The translations under genes were made by a program, and so were the position numbers. Shown piece after piece: positions 1 to 7,837 of a DNA stretch of 64,000 nucleotides (the first letter of the stretch is position 1; the number at the start of each line of letters is the position of its first letter). The stretch lies in contig JAPSHX010000011.1 of the NCBI GenBank assembly GCA_031179305.1, positions 49,700 through 113,699 of the forward strand. The letters are read 5' to 3'. This DNA is from Paenarthrobacter sp. (GTDB lineage Bacteria; Actinomycetota; Actinomycetes; Actinomycetales; Micrococcaceae). The notes beneath the pieces are model-generated. The model had not been told where the DNA came from. It searched no databases and saw nothing but the letters and a program-made list of their open reading frames with translations.

Positions 1-283
1 GCGCAGCTTTCTTTCCCAGCACGTTGATCAGCATGGACACACTGGTCAGTGTCAGGCCAGCCGTGGCCCCGGCCAGCGTCGCGAGTGTCTGGAACAGGGT
101 CCGCCGGGCACCGGGGTCCACGCTTTCCAGCATCAGCGGTTGATGCGCAAGCAGCGCGATTCCCAGCCAGATCAGGACGACAAGCGCAGCCCATCCGAAG
201 TCTGCGCTGGGATGCAACAGAAACCAACGCCACAGAGTCCTGCGGCGCCCGGTTCGCTCAACGTCAACCCCGTACAAGCTCAT
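1..283 (-). CDS. Membrane protein of unknown function (partial, cut by left edge)
   Basis: The minus strand is open from an ATG at 283 to the window edge, giving the first 94 residues. After a basic N-terminus there is one hydrophobic segment (about residues 33-46, containing WAALVVLIWLGIALL) and a second at about 69-88. This suggests two membrane spans with a basic, cytoplasmic N-terminus. The start overlaps the last 20 bases of the upstream gene (264-1316), so the two are probably translationally coupled. I recognise no family. The call rests on codon pattern, hydrophobicity and the overlap; the C-terminus is not visible, so function is unknown. Confidence 0.6.
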   Translation of the reverse strand, partial: MSLYGVDVERTGRRRTLWRWFLLHPSADFGWAALVVLIWLGIALLAHQPLMLESVDPGARRTLFQTLATLAGATAGLTLTSVSMLINVLGKKAA

Positions 284-1316
284 GATCTGCACCGCCTTGG
301 TTCTCCTCGGATGCTTGACCGGCCTTGTCAGCGCTCTCCACGGCCGCCGCCATAGCTGCCCGAACAGTGGCCATTCCGCCCGCAACGATGTCCGGAACCA
401 ACGCGGAATCAGCCGAACCCTTGATGTCCGGCAGGGTCTTGGCGAAAAATGCCTCGTTGTCCCTGGCCTGTTTATTGAGGATGGCGATTGCCTCCGTTGT
501 GGATTTTTGGGGATCGTTGAAGACATCCGGATCCACCTCGATGTGCGAGATGAACCGTTCCTTCAGCAGGTCCACCACCTCACGGTCTCCCGTCAGTGAG
601 TCCTTGCCCTCGGCTACCACGTAATCGAAATGCTCCACGGATCCGGACCTGCGGAAAAGATCGATCAGCCGCTGGATCCGGTCCCGAATCCGCTGTTTGT
701 CCTCGGCCTTGCCGGACCTGCCAACGCTCAGGGAGATCCGGAACGTACCCTCCTTCATGAGCCGCGAGGCGCTGTCCAAAACGTCAGCCCATTCACCCTC
801 CATAAGCTTCCCGGACAGACGTTCGGCAGGAAGCGCGAACTCGAAACGGCTTACCTCCAGCCGGGTGAGGATTTCTTCGATGTCCTCGCGCACAACCGGC
901 ACCAGGCTTGACTCAAGCCCCAGCATTCCTTCGAGGTACTCGCCCATCCTGGATGCGCGCGGGCCATTGCCACTGGTCAGCACCGCAATGACATTCCGCT
1001 TCAGAAAGGCGAAGTAGGTGGTCTCCAACAGATGGTCACCGGGAGCCAACGGCAGGGGCTTACGCCGCCCGAGGGCGTCGCCGACGCTCGGTAGATTGGT
1101 GTCCCGCACCCGGTCCAAGAGCAGCACCGGATGCGGTGAAGATGCCGCCGCTTGGGCGAGTAACACAGTCCCGTCCACGCTGGTGAAGTGCCGGTCTATC
1201 CCGGAATCCTGGGCCTTCTTCAGCACCTCGGCAACACGGCGCGCTGGAAATGGTCGGTTGAGCTCGTCACCGTTCAGCTGCTCGATCCGCCAGAACTGTA
1301 CACTGCGCCGTGCCAT
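264..1316 (-). CDS. Hypothetical soluble protein, first gene of an overlapping pair
   Basis: A 350-residue protein with no signal peptide or membrane segment. It begins MARRSVQFWRIEQ, has mixed alpha/beta character, and contains a charged central stretch (about 145-240) and an Ala-rich C-terminal tail after residue 300. I do not recognise a catalytic motif. An N-terminal start of the type 'xVxFWRIE' followed by a segment like TYFAFLKRNVIAVL recalls uncharacterised bacterial proteins sometimes found near phage-defence genes, but this is a resemblance only. It overlaps a membrane-protein gene downstream by 20 bases, which points to a two-component module. The ATG at 1316 is preceded by AGGGGAGC, an acceptable ribosome site. 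Confidence 0.75.
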   Translation of the reverse strand: MARRSVQFWRIEQLNGDELNRPFPARRVAEVLKKAQDSGIDRHFTSVDGTVLLAQAAASSPHPVLLLDRVRDTNLPSVGDALGRRKPLPLAPGDHLLETTYFAFLKRNVIAVLTSGNGPRASRMGEYLEGMLGLESSLVPVVREDIEEILTRLEVSRFEFALPAERLSGKLMEGEWADVLDSASRLMKEGTFRISLSVGRSGKAEDKQRIRDRIQRLIDLFRRSGSVEHFDYVVAEGKDSLTGDREVVDLLKERFISHIEVDPDVFNDPQKSTTEAIAILNKQARDNEAFFAKTLPDIKGSADSALVPDIVAGGMATVRAAMAAAVESADKAGQASEENQGGADHELVRG

Positions 1317-1415
1317 GGATGCTCCCCTCGTTTTCCATGACCCACGCTATCGGCGAGGTCTGACATTAAAGCCGGGTACCGCCGTCGTGCCCTAACCTGC
1401 GGGCAAGTACGGCGT

Positions 1416-2264
1416 TCAAAGGCTGTATTTGGGTCCTGGTTCAAACAGGGAGTCCATTTCGTCGTGGCTGCGTGTTCCGGCCAGCCCCGCCCAATTGCCG
1501 TCGCCAAGGATTTCCTTCGCCACCCGCGCCACCTTGGCATAGGCCGCTTTGGCCGTGTTGCCGCCAATGCTGACGCGACGAACCCCTGCATCGTGGAGTT
1601 CAAGGGGCGACGGCGCGCCAACCCCGGCCAACGCGTTGAGCGGTGCAGGAATCCTGTTGGCCAGCTCATGGAGGACATGTAGATCCACGACGCCCGGCAC
1701 GAAGATTCCGTCCGCACCCGCAGTGAGGTAGGCCTCGGCACGCCGCAAAGTTTCGTCATAGGCGCTGTCCGCGAACTGGCCGGACAGGTAGGTGTCGGTA
1801 CGGGCATTGATGAACAGGGGTATTCCACGATCGTCGGCAACTGCGCGGATCAAGGCGATCCGGCGCGACTGTTCGTCGATGTCCGCGAGCGGCTCGGTAG
1901 CGGAATCCTCAATGTTGATCCCCACAGCCCCCTCGTCCAAAACGGCATGGACAGTGGCACGAAGTTCATCGTCAGTGCGCCCGTAGCCCGTCTCAATGTC
2001 TGCCGAGACCGGCAACCGGGTTGCACGCGCCACGCGACCAAGCGCAGCCATTGCCAAGCCCCACGGCACGTGGTCGCCGTCCCGGAATCCCAAGCTCCAG
2101 GAGACGGCCGAGCTTGAGGTGGCAATCGCCGTAGCACCCGCTTCCTCAACAACCCGGGCGGAAGCCGCATCCCACACGTTCACGAGCACAAGAGGCGTTG
2201 GCCCTGCGTCGTGAAGTTTATGGAAGTGTTCTGCTTTGGTCACGGATCCCCGGTGCGCTGTCAT
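1416..2264 (-). CDS. Isocitrate lyase/PEP mutase superfamily enzyme
   Basis: A 282-residue protein of the isocitrate lyase/phosphoenolpyruvate mutase superfamily, which makes or breaks C-C or P-C bonds next to a 2-oxo acid. The fold signatures are visible: NVWDAASARV near residue 30, SADIETGYG (metal-binding aspartate) near 88, the IEDS motif near 120 and NARTDTYL near 155. The isocitrate lyase active-site motif KKCGH is absent, so it is not isocitrate lyase; oxaloacetate hydrolase, 2-methylisocitrate lyase-like or carboxyvinyl-carboxyphosphonate mutase-like activities are all possible. It is transcribed away from the aminotransferase at 2375 from a shared promoter region. It is cytosolic and its substrate cannot be told from the sequence. 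Confidence 0.85.
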   Translation of the reverse strand: MTAHRGSVTKAEHFHKLHDAGPTPLVLVNVWDAASARVVEEAGATAIATSSSAVSWSLGFRDGDHVPWGLAMAALGRVARATRLPVSADIETGYGRTDDELRATVHAVLDEGAVGINIEDSATEPLADIDEQSRRIALIRAVADDRGIPLFINARTDTYLSGQFADSAYDETLRRAEAYLTAGADGIFVPGVVDLHVLHELANRIPAPLNALAGVGAPSPLELHDAGVRRVSIGGNTAKAAYAKVARVAKEILGDGNWAGLAGTRSHDEMDSLFEPGPKYSL

Positions 2265-2335
2265 AGCTACATTCCAGCCCTTCGCGATCGCTGCGTAAAG
2301 GACAGCCTGCGAAAATGAAAAGCACCGAAAACAAC

Positions 2336-2354
2336 TGTTGCCTCATTAGCAACA
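2336..2354. promoter_or_regulatory. Inverted repeat in divergent promoter (candidate operator)
   Basis: TGTTGC and GCAACA form a perfect 6-bp inverted repeat around a 7-base AT-rich spacer, inside the 110-bp divergent region between the PEP-mutase-like gene and the aminotransferase. It lies just upstream of GAGGAG at 2357-2362. The size fits a dimeric regulator, but no regulator gene is adjacent, so the binding protein is unknown. Confidence 0.4.
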
Positions 2355-2374
2355 ACGAGGAGTATCCTGTCACT

Positions 2375-3682
2375 GTGACCCACGAAACATTGGATGCCGG
2401 CGCAACGTTGCCCGCTGAAGCCATCGACGCCATTGAGCGGGCCGCCACGGCCGCTCACCCGCACGAGGAATTGTTCTCCGCGCGGGCCGCCAATATCAAA
2501 CAGTCCGCTGTCCGGGACGTCTTCGACATCTCGATGCAGCCAGGCCTTGTCTCCCTTGCCGGCGGAAACCCGTACCTGCAGTCGCTACCTCTCGAGAAGC
2601 TTGGCCAAACCGCGGCCCGCATCATCGCCGAAGAGGGTATGACCGCGCTGCAGTATGGCGGCGGCCAAGGCACGGAAGAACTACGCGAGCAGATCTGCAC
2701 CATCATGGCCGCCGAGGGGATCACCGACGCCCGTCCCGAGAACGTGGTCATCACCGCTGGATCGCAGTCCGCGCAGGATGTTGCCACCAAGGTCTTCTGC
2801 AACCCGGGCGACGTTGTCCTGGTGGAGAACCCCACCTACGTAGGCGCCCTGAACACGTTTGAGGCGTACCAAGTCCAGGTAGAACCTGTGGAAATGGACG
2901 ACGACGGGTTGGTACCCGAACTTCTTGAGGCCAGGATCGCGGCGCTCCAGTCCGAGGGCAAAAACATCAAGTTCCTCTACACGATCCCTAACTTCAACAA
3001 CCCTTCCGGCATCACGCTGGCGGCGGAACGCAGGCAGCAAATCGTCGACATATGCCGTGGTGCGAATATTATTGTCCTCGAGGATAATCCCTACGGGCTT
3101 CTAAGGTTCGATGGCCACCCGATCGCCCCGATGCGAGCCACCAACCCTGATGACGTCATCTATCTGGGCTCGTTCTCCAAAATCTTTGCCCCCGGACTCC
3201 GTATCGGCTGGGCTCTGGTTCCCGCGCACTTGCAGCGTCGTTTCTACCTCGCCTCCGAGGCGGTGACCCTCTGCCCGCCTCCGCTGAACCAAATGCTCGT
3301 CTCGGCATACCTCCGTGAGTACGACTGGGAAGGGCAGATCGAAACCTACCGGGCACTCTACGCGGAACGCTGCCGGGCCCTGTTGTCCGCACTCGACGAG
3401 TACATGCCGGCAGGCCTCACGTGGACACGCCCGGACGGCGGCTTCTTCGTTTGGGTCACGCTGCCCGAGGGCGTGGATACTTATCCCCTGCTTGGAAAGG
3501 CAATTGACGCGGGGGTTGTCTTCATCCCGGGTGCTGCCTTCTCCCCTGCTGACGGACCCTCCAACAAGCTCCGTCTCGCTTTCAGCGCCGTACCGCCGGA
3601 TACGATAGCCGAAGGTGTCCGCCGCTTGGCCCCTGTCCTGGCGGATGCCATTGAAGCTACCAATGAAGGAGCACCACAATGA
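2375..3682 (+). CDS. PLP-dependent aminotransferase, class I/II (LysN-like)
   Basis: About 435 residues from a GTG at 2375. It transfers amino groups between an amino acid and a 2-oxo acid with pyridoxal phosphate. The PLP lysine sits in SFSKIFAPGLRIGW, the substrate-contact motif IPNFNNPSGIT is present and the N-terminal part has the YGGGQGTEELREQI pattern of the 2-aminoadipate/aromatic (LysN, MocR-like catalytic) subgroup. There is no DNA-binding domain. An upstream ATG at 2315 is in frame, but using it would place the inverted repeat at 2336-2354 and the ribosome site GAGGAG inside the coding region, so GTG 2375 is preferred. The stop overlaps the start of the universal stress protein gene (ATGA). 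The exact substrate is unknown. Confidence 0.88.
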   Translation: MTHETLDAGATLPAEAIDAIERAATAAHPHEELFSARAANIKQSAVRDVFDISMQPGLVSLAGGNPYLQSLPLEKLGQTAARIIAEEGMTALQYGGGQGTEELREQICTIMAAEGITDARPENVVITAGSQSAQDVATKVFCNPGDVVLVENPTYVGALNTFEAYQVQVEPVEMDDDGLVPELLEARIAALQSEGKNIKFLYTIPNFNNPSGITLAAERRQQIVDICRGANIIVLEDNPYGLLRFDGHPIAPMRATNPDDVIYLGSFSKIFAPGLRIGWALVPAHLQRRFYLASEAVTLCPPPLNQMLVSAYLREYDWEGQIETYRALYAERCRALLSALDEYMPAGLTWTRPDGGFFVWVTLPEGVDTYPLLGKAIDAGVVFIPGAAFSPADGPSNKLRLAFSAVPPDTIAEGVRRLAPVLADAIEATNEGAPQ

Positions 3683-4107
3683 CCGGAGTTGTGATCGTCG
3701 GAGTAGACGGCAGCGAGACCGCAATGAGGGCAGCACAGGCCGCCCAGCAGTTGGCGATCGGCCTCGGAGCCAGCCTTCGCGTAGTCAGTGCCTTCGACAG
3801 CAACCGGACAGAGGTGGTTGAGATCGGCACCGACAAGTGGATCGTCTCCGACGCCGCCGAAGCTGAAGCTGTGGCTCGTGCAGTTGCGGAGCGCCTGACA
3901 GATGACCGCCTCGAGGTTACGTACTCCGCTGCCCGCGGCAAACCGGGTGAAGCATTGGTCAAGGAGGCTGAAGTGCACGATGCCCGCTTGATCGTGGTGG
4001 GCAACCGTCGCATGCAGGGGCTGGGTCGCGTGCTTGGAAGCGTAGCCAACACCGTTGCGCACACCGCGCCCTGCGACGTCTACATCGCCAAAACCGACCA
4101 GCCATAA
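3679..4107 (+). CDS. Universal stress protein, UspA family
   Basis: A 142-residue single-domain universal stress protein. The N-terminus VVIVGVDGSETAMRAA carries the usual nucleotide-contact aspartate, and the C-terminal part VVGNRRMQGLGRVLGS fits the ATP-binding type motif (G-2x-G-9x-G-S). Such proteins are cytosolic and help survival in starvation or oxidative stress by routes that are still poorly defined. Its ATG overlaps the aminotransferase stop by four bases, so the two are co-translated. A hairpin terminator follows at 4126-4149. Confidence 0.92.
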   Translation: MTGVVIVGVDGSETAMRAAQAAQQLAIGLGASLRVVSAFDSNRTEVVEIGTDKWIVSDAAEAEAVARAVAERLTDDRLEVTYSAARGKPGEALVKEAEVHDARLIVVGNRRMQGLGRVLGSVANTVAHTAPCDVYIAKTDQP

Positions 4108-4125
4108 CGCGAGCTGAATCACGCC

Positions 4126-4164
4126 GCCGGGTGGGGAGCCTCACCCGGCATTTGGCGTCTTTTG
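4126..4164 (+). terminator. Rho-independent terminator after the usp gene
   Basis: GCCGGGTG (4126-4133) pairs perfectly with CACCCGGC (4142-4149) around an 8-base loop, followed by a T-rich stretch (TTTGGCGTCTTTT). It lies 18 bases after the usp stop codon. Confidence 0.7.
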
Positions 4165-4171
4165 GGCCAGC

Positions 4172-4244
4172 CCCCTGAAGTCATCGTTATAAAATCGAGA
4201 TGCCCGCAATGGCGCGTGCCACCTCCACTTACTGACTTCAGGGG
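4172..4244. repeat. 12-bp perfect inverted repeat overlapping a ribosome site
   Basis: CCCCTGAAGTCA at 4172-4183 is repeated inverted as TGACTTCAGGGG at 4233-4244, with 49 bases between. The right arm contains the AGGGG that serves as Shine-Dalgarno for the TTG start at 4254, so a folded leader RNA would hide it. It may be a leader structure or a remnant of a small mobile element. Confidence 0.6.
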
Positions 4245-4253
4245 ATCATTTAC

Positions 4254-4592
4254 TTGCTTACTTTGCAGCCGCGCCAGCGCGTAGGACACGATATTCTTCT
4301 TGCCCGCCACGGCAACCACATCAGCACCATGCGCTACGACCGAACCAACGATTGCATCATCGCCATGCTCGACGACGGCTCATGGGACAGCGCCCCTAAC
4401 ATGATCGCCCCCAGCCTTGAGATGCCCGAGACGTTGGCCAGCGTCTTCCGCAAGGATTGGCGCTTCCTTTCCGTGGCATGTGTTGCCATGGTCACCGTAG
4501 CCGCCGTCGCCATGGGCATCAGTGTGGAGATGGCAAACCACATGTCGACGACGGAGCTCCAGGCGCTGCTGGTCAGTTACCCGGCGTTCTAG
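4254..4592 (+). CDS. Small single-span membrane protein, hypothetical
   Basis: A 112-residue protein read from a TTG at 4254 that has AGGGG about ten bases upstream; an ATG at 4326 is an alternative start. One strong hydrophobic segment lies at about residues 71-90 (VACVAMVTVAAVAMGI), with a soluble N-terminal part containing MRYDRTNDCIIAML. No family is recognised. It stands alone between the usp terminator and the convergent PAP2 gene, whose stop is only three bases away. Its leader contains the 12-bp inverted repeat at 4172-4244. Confidence 0.55.
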   Translation: MLTLQPRQRVGHDILLARHGNHISTMRYDRTNDCIIAMLDDGSWDSAPNMIAPSLEMPETLASVFRKDWRFLSVACVAMVTVAAVAMGISVEMANHMSTTELQALLVSYPAF

Positions 4593-4595
4593 CTC

Positions 4596-5207
4596 CTAGA
4601 GCATCCACACCCGCAGCAGCCACCATAGGCCTGCGATCACAAGGCCTCCAAATAGCGAACCTGCAATAACCTGAGCAAGGGTGTGGGCGCGCAATACCAA
4701 TCGCGACCAGCCAACCGCCGGAACGAGGAGCAACAAGGGAAGCCACTCCGGTCCGAACATCATCACGGAAATAACGGAGGCCGCCGCAAGAGCCGACGCA
4801 TGCCCGCTCATTTTCCAGAACGCACTGACTACGGCCAGTACCCCGATTCCTCCGATGAGCGCGATGACCATCACCGTAACGCTCACCGGACCACTGAGCA
4901 GATGCAGCATGAGCAAACCAACCAGCACTGAGCCCAGCGTCATCAGAAGCAACGCGGGCCGCTGGCGTCGGTCGCTGACATGATGATCAGTGATCCTGCC
5001 CAGCTTCACCATCACCAGCACGTAGGCCAGCGGCAGGACACAGACGAACATGGCCGCGATAAACCCGAACCACATGGTCCCCGGGAACCCGGGTTCAATG
5101 GCAGGGCTAGTCAGCAGGAGGACCAGAACAACAACGGGTGGCTGGAAAACTTCCGTAAGCACCCGGGCAACCGTGCGCCATGGTCCCGTCAACAACTGAG
5201 GGGGCAC
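4596..5207 (-). CDS. PAP2-family membrane phosphatase
   Basis: About 203 residues from a GTG at 5207 with GAGGA some ten bases upstream. A TTG at 5276, overlapping the end of the E2 gene, is the other option. It is an integral membrane protein with five or six hydrophobic segments. The acid phosphatase/PAP2 motifs are visible in order: DRRQRP (the KX6RP region), SGHAS (catalytic histidine) and SRLVLRAHTLAQ (second arginine-histidine motif). The last position of the third motif, usually aspartate, is glutamine. Such enzymes remove phosphate from lipid phosphates such as phosphatidate or undecaprenyl pyrophosphate. It is the last gene after the dehydrogenase operon. Confidence 0.75.
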   Translation of the reverse strand: MPPQLLTGPWRTVARVLTEVFQPPVVVLVLLLTSPAIEPGFPGTMWFGFIAAMFVCVLPLAYVLVMVKLGRITDHHVSDRRQRPALLLMTLGSVLVGLLMLHLLSGPVSVTVMVIALIGGIGVLAVVSAFWKMSGHASALAAASVISVMMFGPEWLPLLLLVPAVGWSRLVLRAHTLAQVIAGSLFGGLVIAGLWWLLRVWML

Positions 5208-5268
5208 ATGACCTGATTCCTCAGTTATCGTCTCCGTGCCAGAGCCAGCGCTTGTGTCGGCTTGCTCG

Positions 5269-6789
5269 TCAGTCAAGCAGCAGCGCCGGTTCTTCGAGAA
5301 TGGATGCGACGTCCGCCATGAAGCGCGCGGACAAATCCCCGTCCACCACGCGGTGGTCGAAGGAACCACCGAGTGTTGTAATCCAGCGCGGAATGACTTC
5401 GCCGTCCAGGACCCACGGCTTCTGCTTAATGGTTCCGAAGGCAAGGATGGCTACTTCACCCGGGTTGATAATAGGAGTTCCGGTATCAATGCCGAGCGCG
5501 CCGATGTTGGTGATGGTCAGGCTTCCACCCTGCATCTCAGCCGGCTGCGTCTTCCCTGCCCGTGCCTTGGTTGCCAACTCGTTGAGCGCAAGGGCCAGTT
5601 CCTTGAGTGAAAGGTCCTGGGCGTCCTTGATGTTGGGCACCATGAGGCCGCGCGGAGTTGCGGCCGCGATGCCAAGGTTCATGTAGTGCTTCACCAGGAT
5701 CTCCGCGCCACCCTTACCGTCAGCGTCGTCCACCCAGGTTGCGTTGACGCTGGGGTTCCGGGCGGCGGCCCAGATCACTGCCTTTGCAAGGATGAGCAGC
5801 GGTGAGACCTTAATGCCTTCAAAGTCGCGGGAGACCTTTAGCCGCTTGACAAACTCCATGGTGCGGCTGGCGTCCACGTCGACGAAAATACTGACGTGGG
5901 GAGCCGAGAAAGCTGAATCAACCATGGCCTTGGCGGTCGCCTTACGAACCCCCTTGACGGGCATCCGTTCCACTCGCTGATCCTGCGGCTTCTTCGAGGC
6001 ACCCCAGAAACTATCCGCTTGGTCATGCTCGGCGTCGCGCTGGGCTTGGTAGCTCACCAGATCCTCGCGGGTCACTTCACCGCGTTCCCCAGTAGCCACG
6101 ACGTCAGCGAGATCGATGCCCAGATCGCGGGCAAACTTGCGGACGGGAGGCTTGGCCAGGACCTTGTTGACCAGGCCACTAATGGTTCCGCTGATGGCTG
6201 CACCGCGGGAAGCCGCCGCCTGCAGCGCTTGGGGTCCCGGCGTGACGGACTGCGTCGTCCGGTGTGAAACCGGCGATTCGGCTGCTTTGGCTTCCACCAC
6301 CGCTTGGTGGTCCTGAACGGTACCTTCGGCGTTCTCGGCGACTGCAGCTGCCTCAACCACGGCACCGGACGGGCGTTTGCGTGCACGACGCTTCACGGCG
6401 TCGGCCTTGGGCCCTGAACCCACCAGCGGACCGCCGGACGGGCGGTTGTCGTCAGTGTCGTCGTCGGCAGGAAGCTTGCCATAAAGGGGCATCTCGACGG
6501 CGGGTACCTCCGGGGCCGCAGGCGTCACCGGCGCTGCATCACCTTCCTGGCCTTCCGAAACAGCGATGATCGCCGTGCCGACTTCAACCGTGATGCCTTC
6601 CTCAACCAACAGCTCCGTGACAGTGCCCGCAAAAGGCGAAGGGAGCTCGACGAGGGACTTGGCGGTCTCGATCTCGCACAAGACGTCGTTGATGGCTACG
6701 ACGTCACCGGGCTTGACCTTCCAAGCCACTACCTCGGCCTCGGTCAGGCCTTCGCCAACGTCAGGCAGATTGAATTTCTTTACAGTCAC
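5269..6789 (-). CDS. pdhC: Dihydrolipoamide acyltransferase (E2) of a 2-oxo acid dehydrogenase complex
   Basis: 506 residues. The lipoyl domain occupies about residues 1-80 with the lipoylation lysine in [14 protein letters not shown] long Ala/Glu linker follows, then the E1/E3-binding domain (about 215-250, [19 protein letters not shown]) and the catalytic acyltransferase domain to the end, with the catalytic histidine and aspartate in DHRVVDGD. It passes the acyl group from lipoate to CoA and forms the core of the complex. A single lipoyl domain fits a branched-chain (bkd) as well as a pyruvate complex. It lies 67 bases after the E1 beta gene in the same operon; no E3 gene is present here. 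Confidence 0.93.
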   Translation of the reverse strand: MTVKKFNLPDVGEGLTEAEVVAWKVKPGDVVAINDVLCEIETAKSLVELPSPFAGTVTELLVEEGITVEVGTAIIAVSEGQEGDAAPVTPAAPEVPAVEMPLYGKLPADDDTDDNRPSGGPLVGSGPKADAVKRRARKRPSGAVVEAAAVAENAEGTVQDHQAVVEAKAAESPVSHRTTQSVTPGPQALQAAASRGAAISGTISGLVNKVLAKPPVRKFARDLGIDLADVVATGERGEVTREDLVSYQAQRDAEHDQADSFWGASKKPQDQRVERMPVKGVRKATAKAMVDSAFSAPHVSIFVDVDASRTMEFVKRLKVSRDFEGIKVSPLLILAKAVIWAAARNPSVNATWVDDADGKGGAEILVKHYMNLGIAAATPRGLMVPNIKDAQDLSLKELALALNELATKARAGKTQPAEMQGGSLTITNIGALGIDTGTPIINPGEVAILAFGTIKQKPWVLDGEVIPRWITTLGGSFDHRVVDGDLSARFMADVASILEEPALLLD

Positions 6790-6856
6790 AGTGGTCCTCG
6801 ATTTCCGGTCACCCGGAAGCGAAGCCGGGCTGGATCAGGGCGGTTAGTAGGACGGT

Positions 6857-7837
6857 TTAGTAGGACAAGGAGCGGTCGAGCGCCTCAAGGATCTTGTCGA
6901 TGTCCGGCAAGTAGTCCTCTTCCACCTTGGCCACGGGGTACGGCATATGGAACCCGCCAACGCGAATGACGGGTGCCTCCAAATGCAGGAATGCCCGCTC
7001 GCTGATGCGCGCGGCGATCTCGCCGCCGATGCCACCAAAGGTGGGGGCTTCATGGGCTACGATCAGGCGGCCCGTCTTCTTGACCGATGCTTCCACAGTG
7101 TCAAAGTCCAAAGGCGAGATGGAACGGAGGTCGATGACTTCAACGCTCCGTCCGTCCTCAGTGGCAGCATTGGCGGCCGCCAATGCAACCGGCACCAGCG
7201 GGCCATAGGCCACGATGGTGGCGTCCGTTCCTTCACGGACAACGTGCGCTTTGAAGGGGTCCTCGGAAAGACCTGCATTCTCGACGTCCACTTCACCCTT
7301 TAGCCAGTAACGGCGCTTGGGTTCGAAGAAGATGACAGGGTCCTGGCACTCGATGGCCTTTTGGATCATCCAGTAGGCGTCATGGGCGTTGGAAGGGGAG
7401 ATGATGCGCAGGCCCGCAGTGTGGGCGAACAGCGCTTCGGGCGACTCTGAGTGATGCTCGATGGACCCGATGCCGCCGCCGTACGGAATGCGAATGACCA
7501 CGGGAACGGTGAGCTTGCCGAGGCTGCGGGAGTGGATTTTGGCCAGCTGGGTGGTGATCTGGTTGAAGGCAGGGTAAACGAAGCCGTCGAACTGGATTTC
7601 GCACACTGGTGAGTATCCGCGAAGCGCCAGGCCTATGGCGGTTCCGACGATGCCGGACTCAGCCAAGGGGGTGTCCACGACGCGTTCGTCGCCGAACTCC
7701 TTGATGAGCCCGTCCGTGACGCGGTAAACACCGCCCAGATGTCCGATGTCCTCGCCCATCAGCAAGGACTTGGGGTTGTTCGTCAGCGATGCCCGCAGAC
7801 CCTCATTGATGGCCTTCGCAATGGTCATTGTTGCCAT
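6857..7837 (-). CDS. pdhB: 2-oxo acid dehydrogenase E1 component, beta subunit
   Basis: 326 residues, the normal length for the E1 beta chain of branched-chain or pyruvate dehydrogenase. It begins MATMTIAKAINEGLRASL and contains the typical GEDIGHLGGVYRVTDGL and DTPLAESGIVGTAIGLALRG segments near residues 30-70, which shape the thiamine diphosphate pocket with the alpha chain, and a C-terminal transketolase-type domain with VAHEAPTFGGIGGEI. It decarboxylates the 2-oxo acid and transfers the acyl group to lipoyl-E2. Its ATG overlaps the last codon region of the alpha gene by one base, which suggests coupled synthesis at equal amounts. Confidence 0.94.
   Translation of the reverse strand: MATMTIAKAINEGLRASLTNNPKSLLMGEDIGHLGGVYRVTDGLIKEFGDERVVDTPLAESGIVGTAIGLALRGYSPVCEIQFDGFVYPAFNQITTQLAKIHSRSLGKLTVPVVIRIPYGGGIGSIEHHSESPEALFAHTAGLRIISPSNAHDAYWMIQKAIECQDPVIFFEPKRRYWLKGEVDVENAGLSEDPFKAHVVREGTDATIVAYGPLVPVALAAANAATEDGRSVEVIDLRSISPLDFDTVEASVKKTGRLIVAHEAPTFGGIGGEIAARISERAFLHLEAPVIRVGGFHMPYPVAKVEEDYLPDIDKILEALDRSLSY

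Noticed and set aside
5208..5444. N-terminal extension of the PAP2 phosphatase
   Set aside because: The extra codons lie in the end of the E2 gene in another frame and encode no conserved part of the family.
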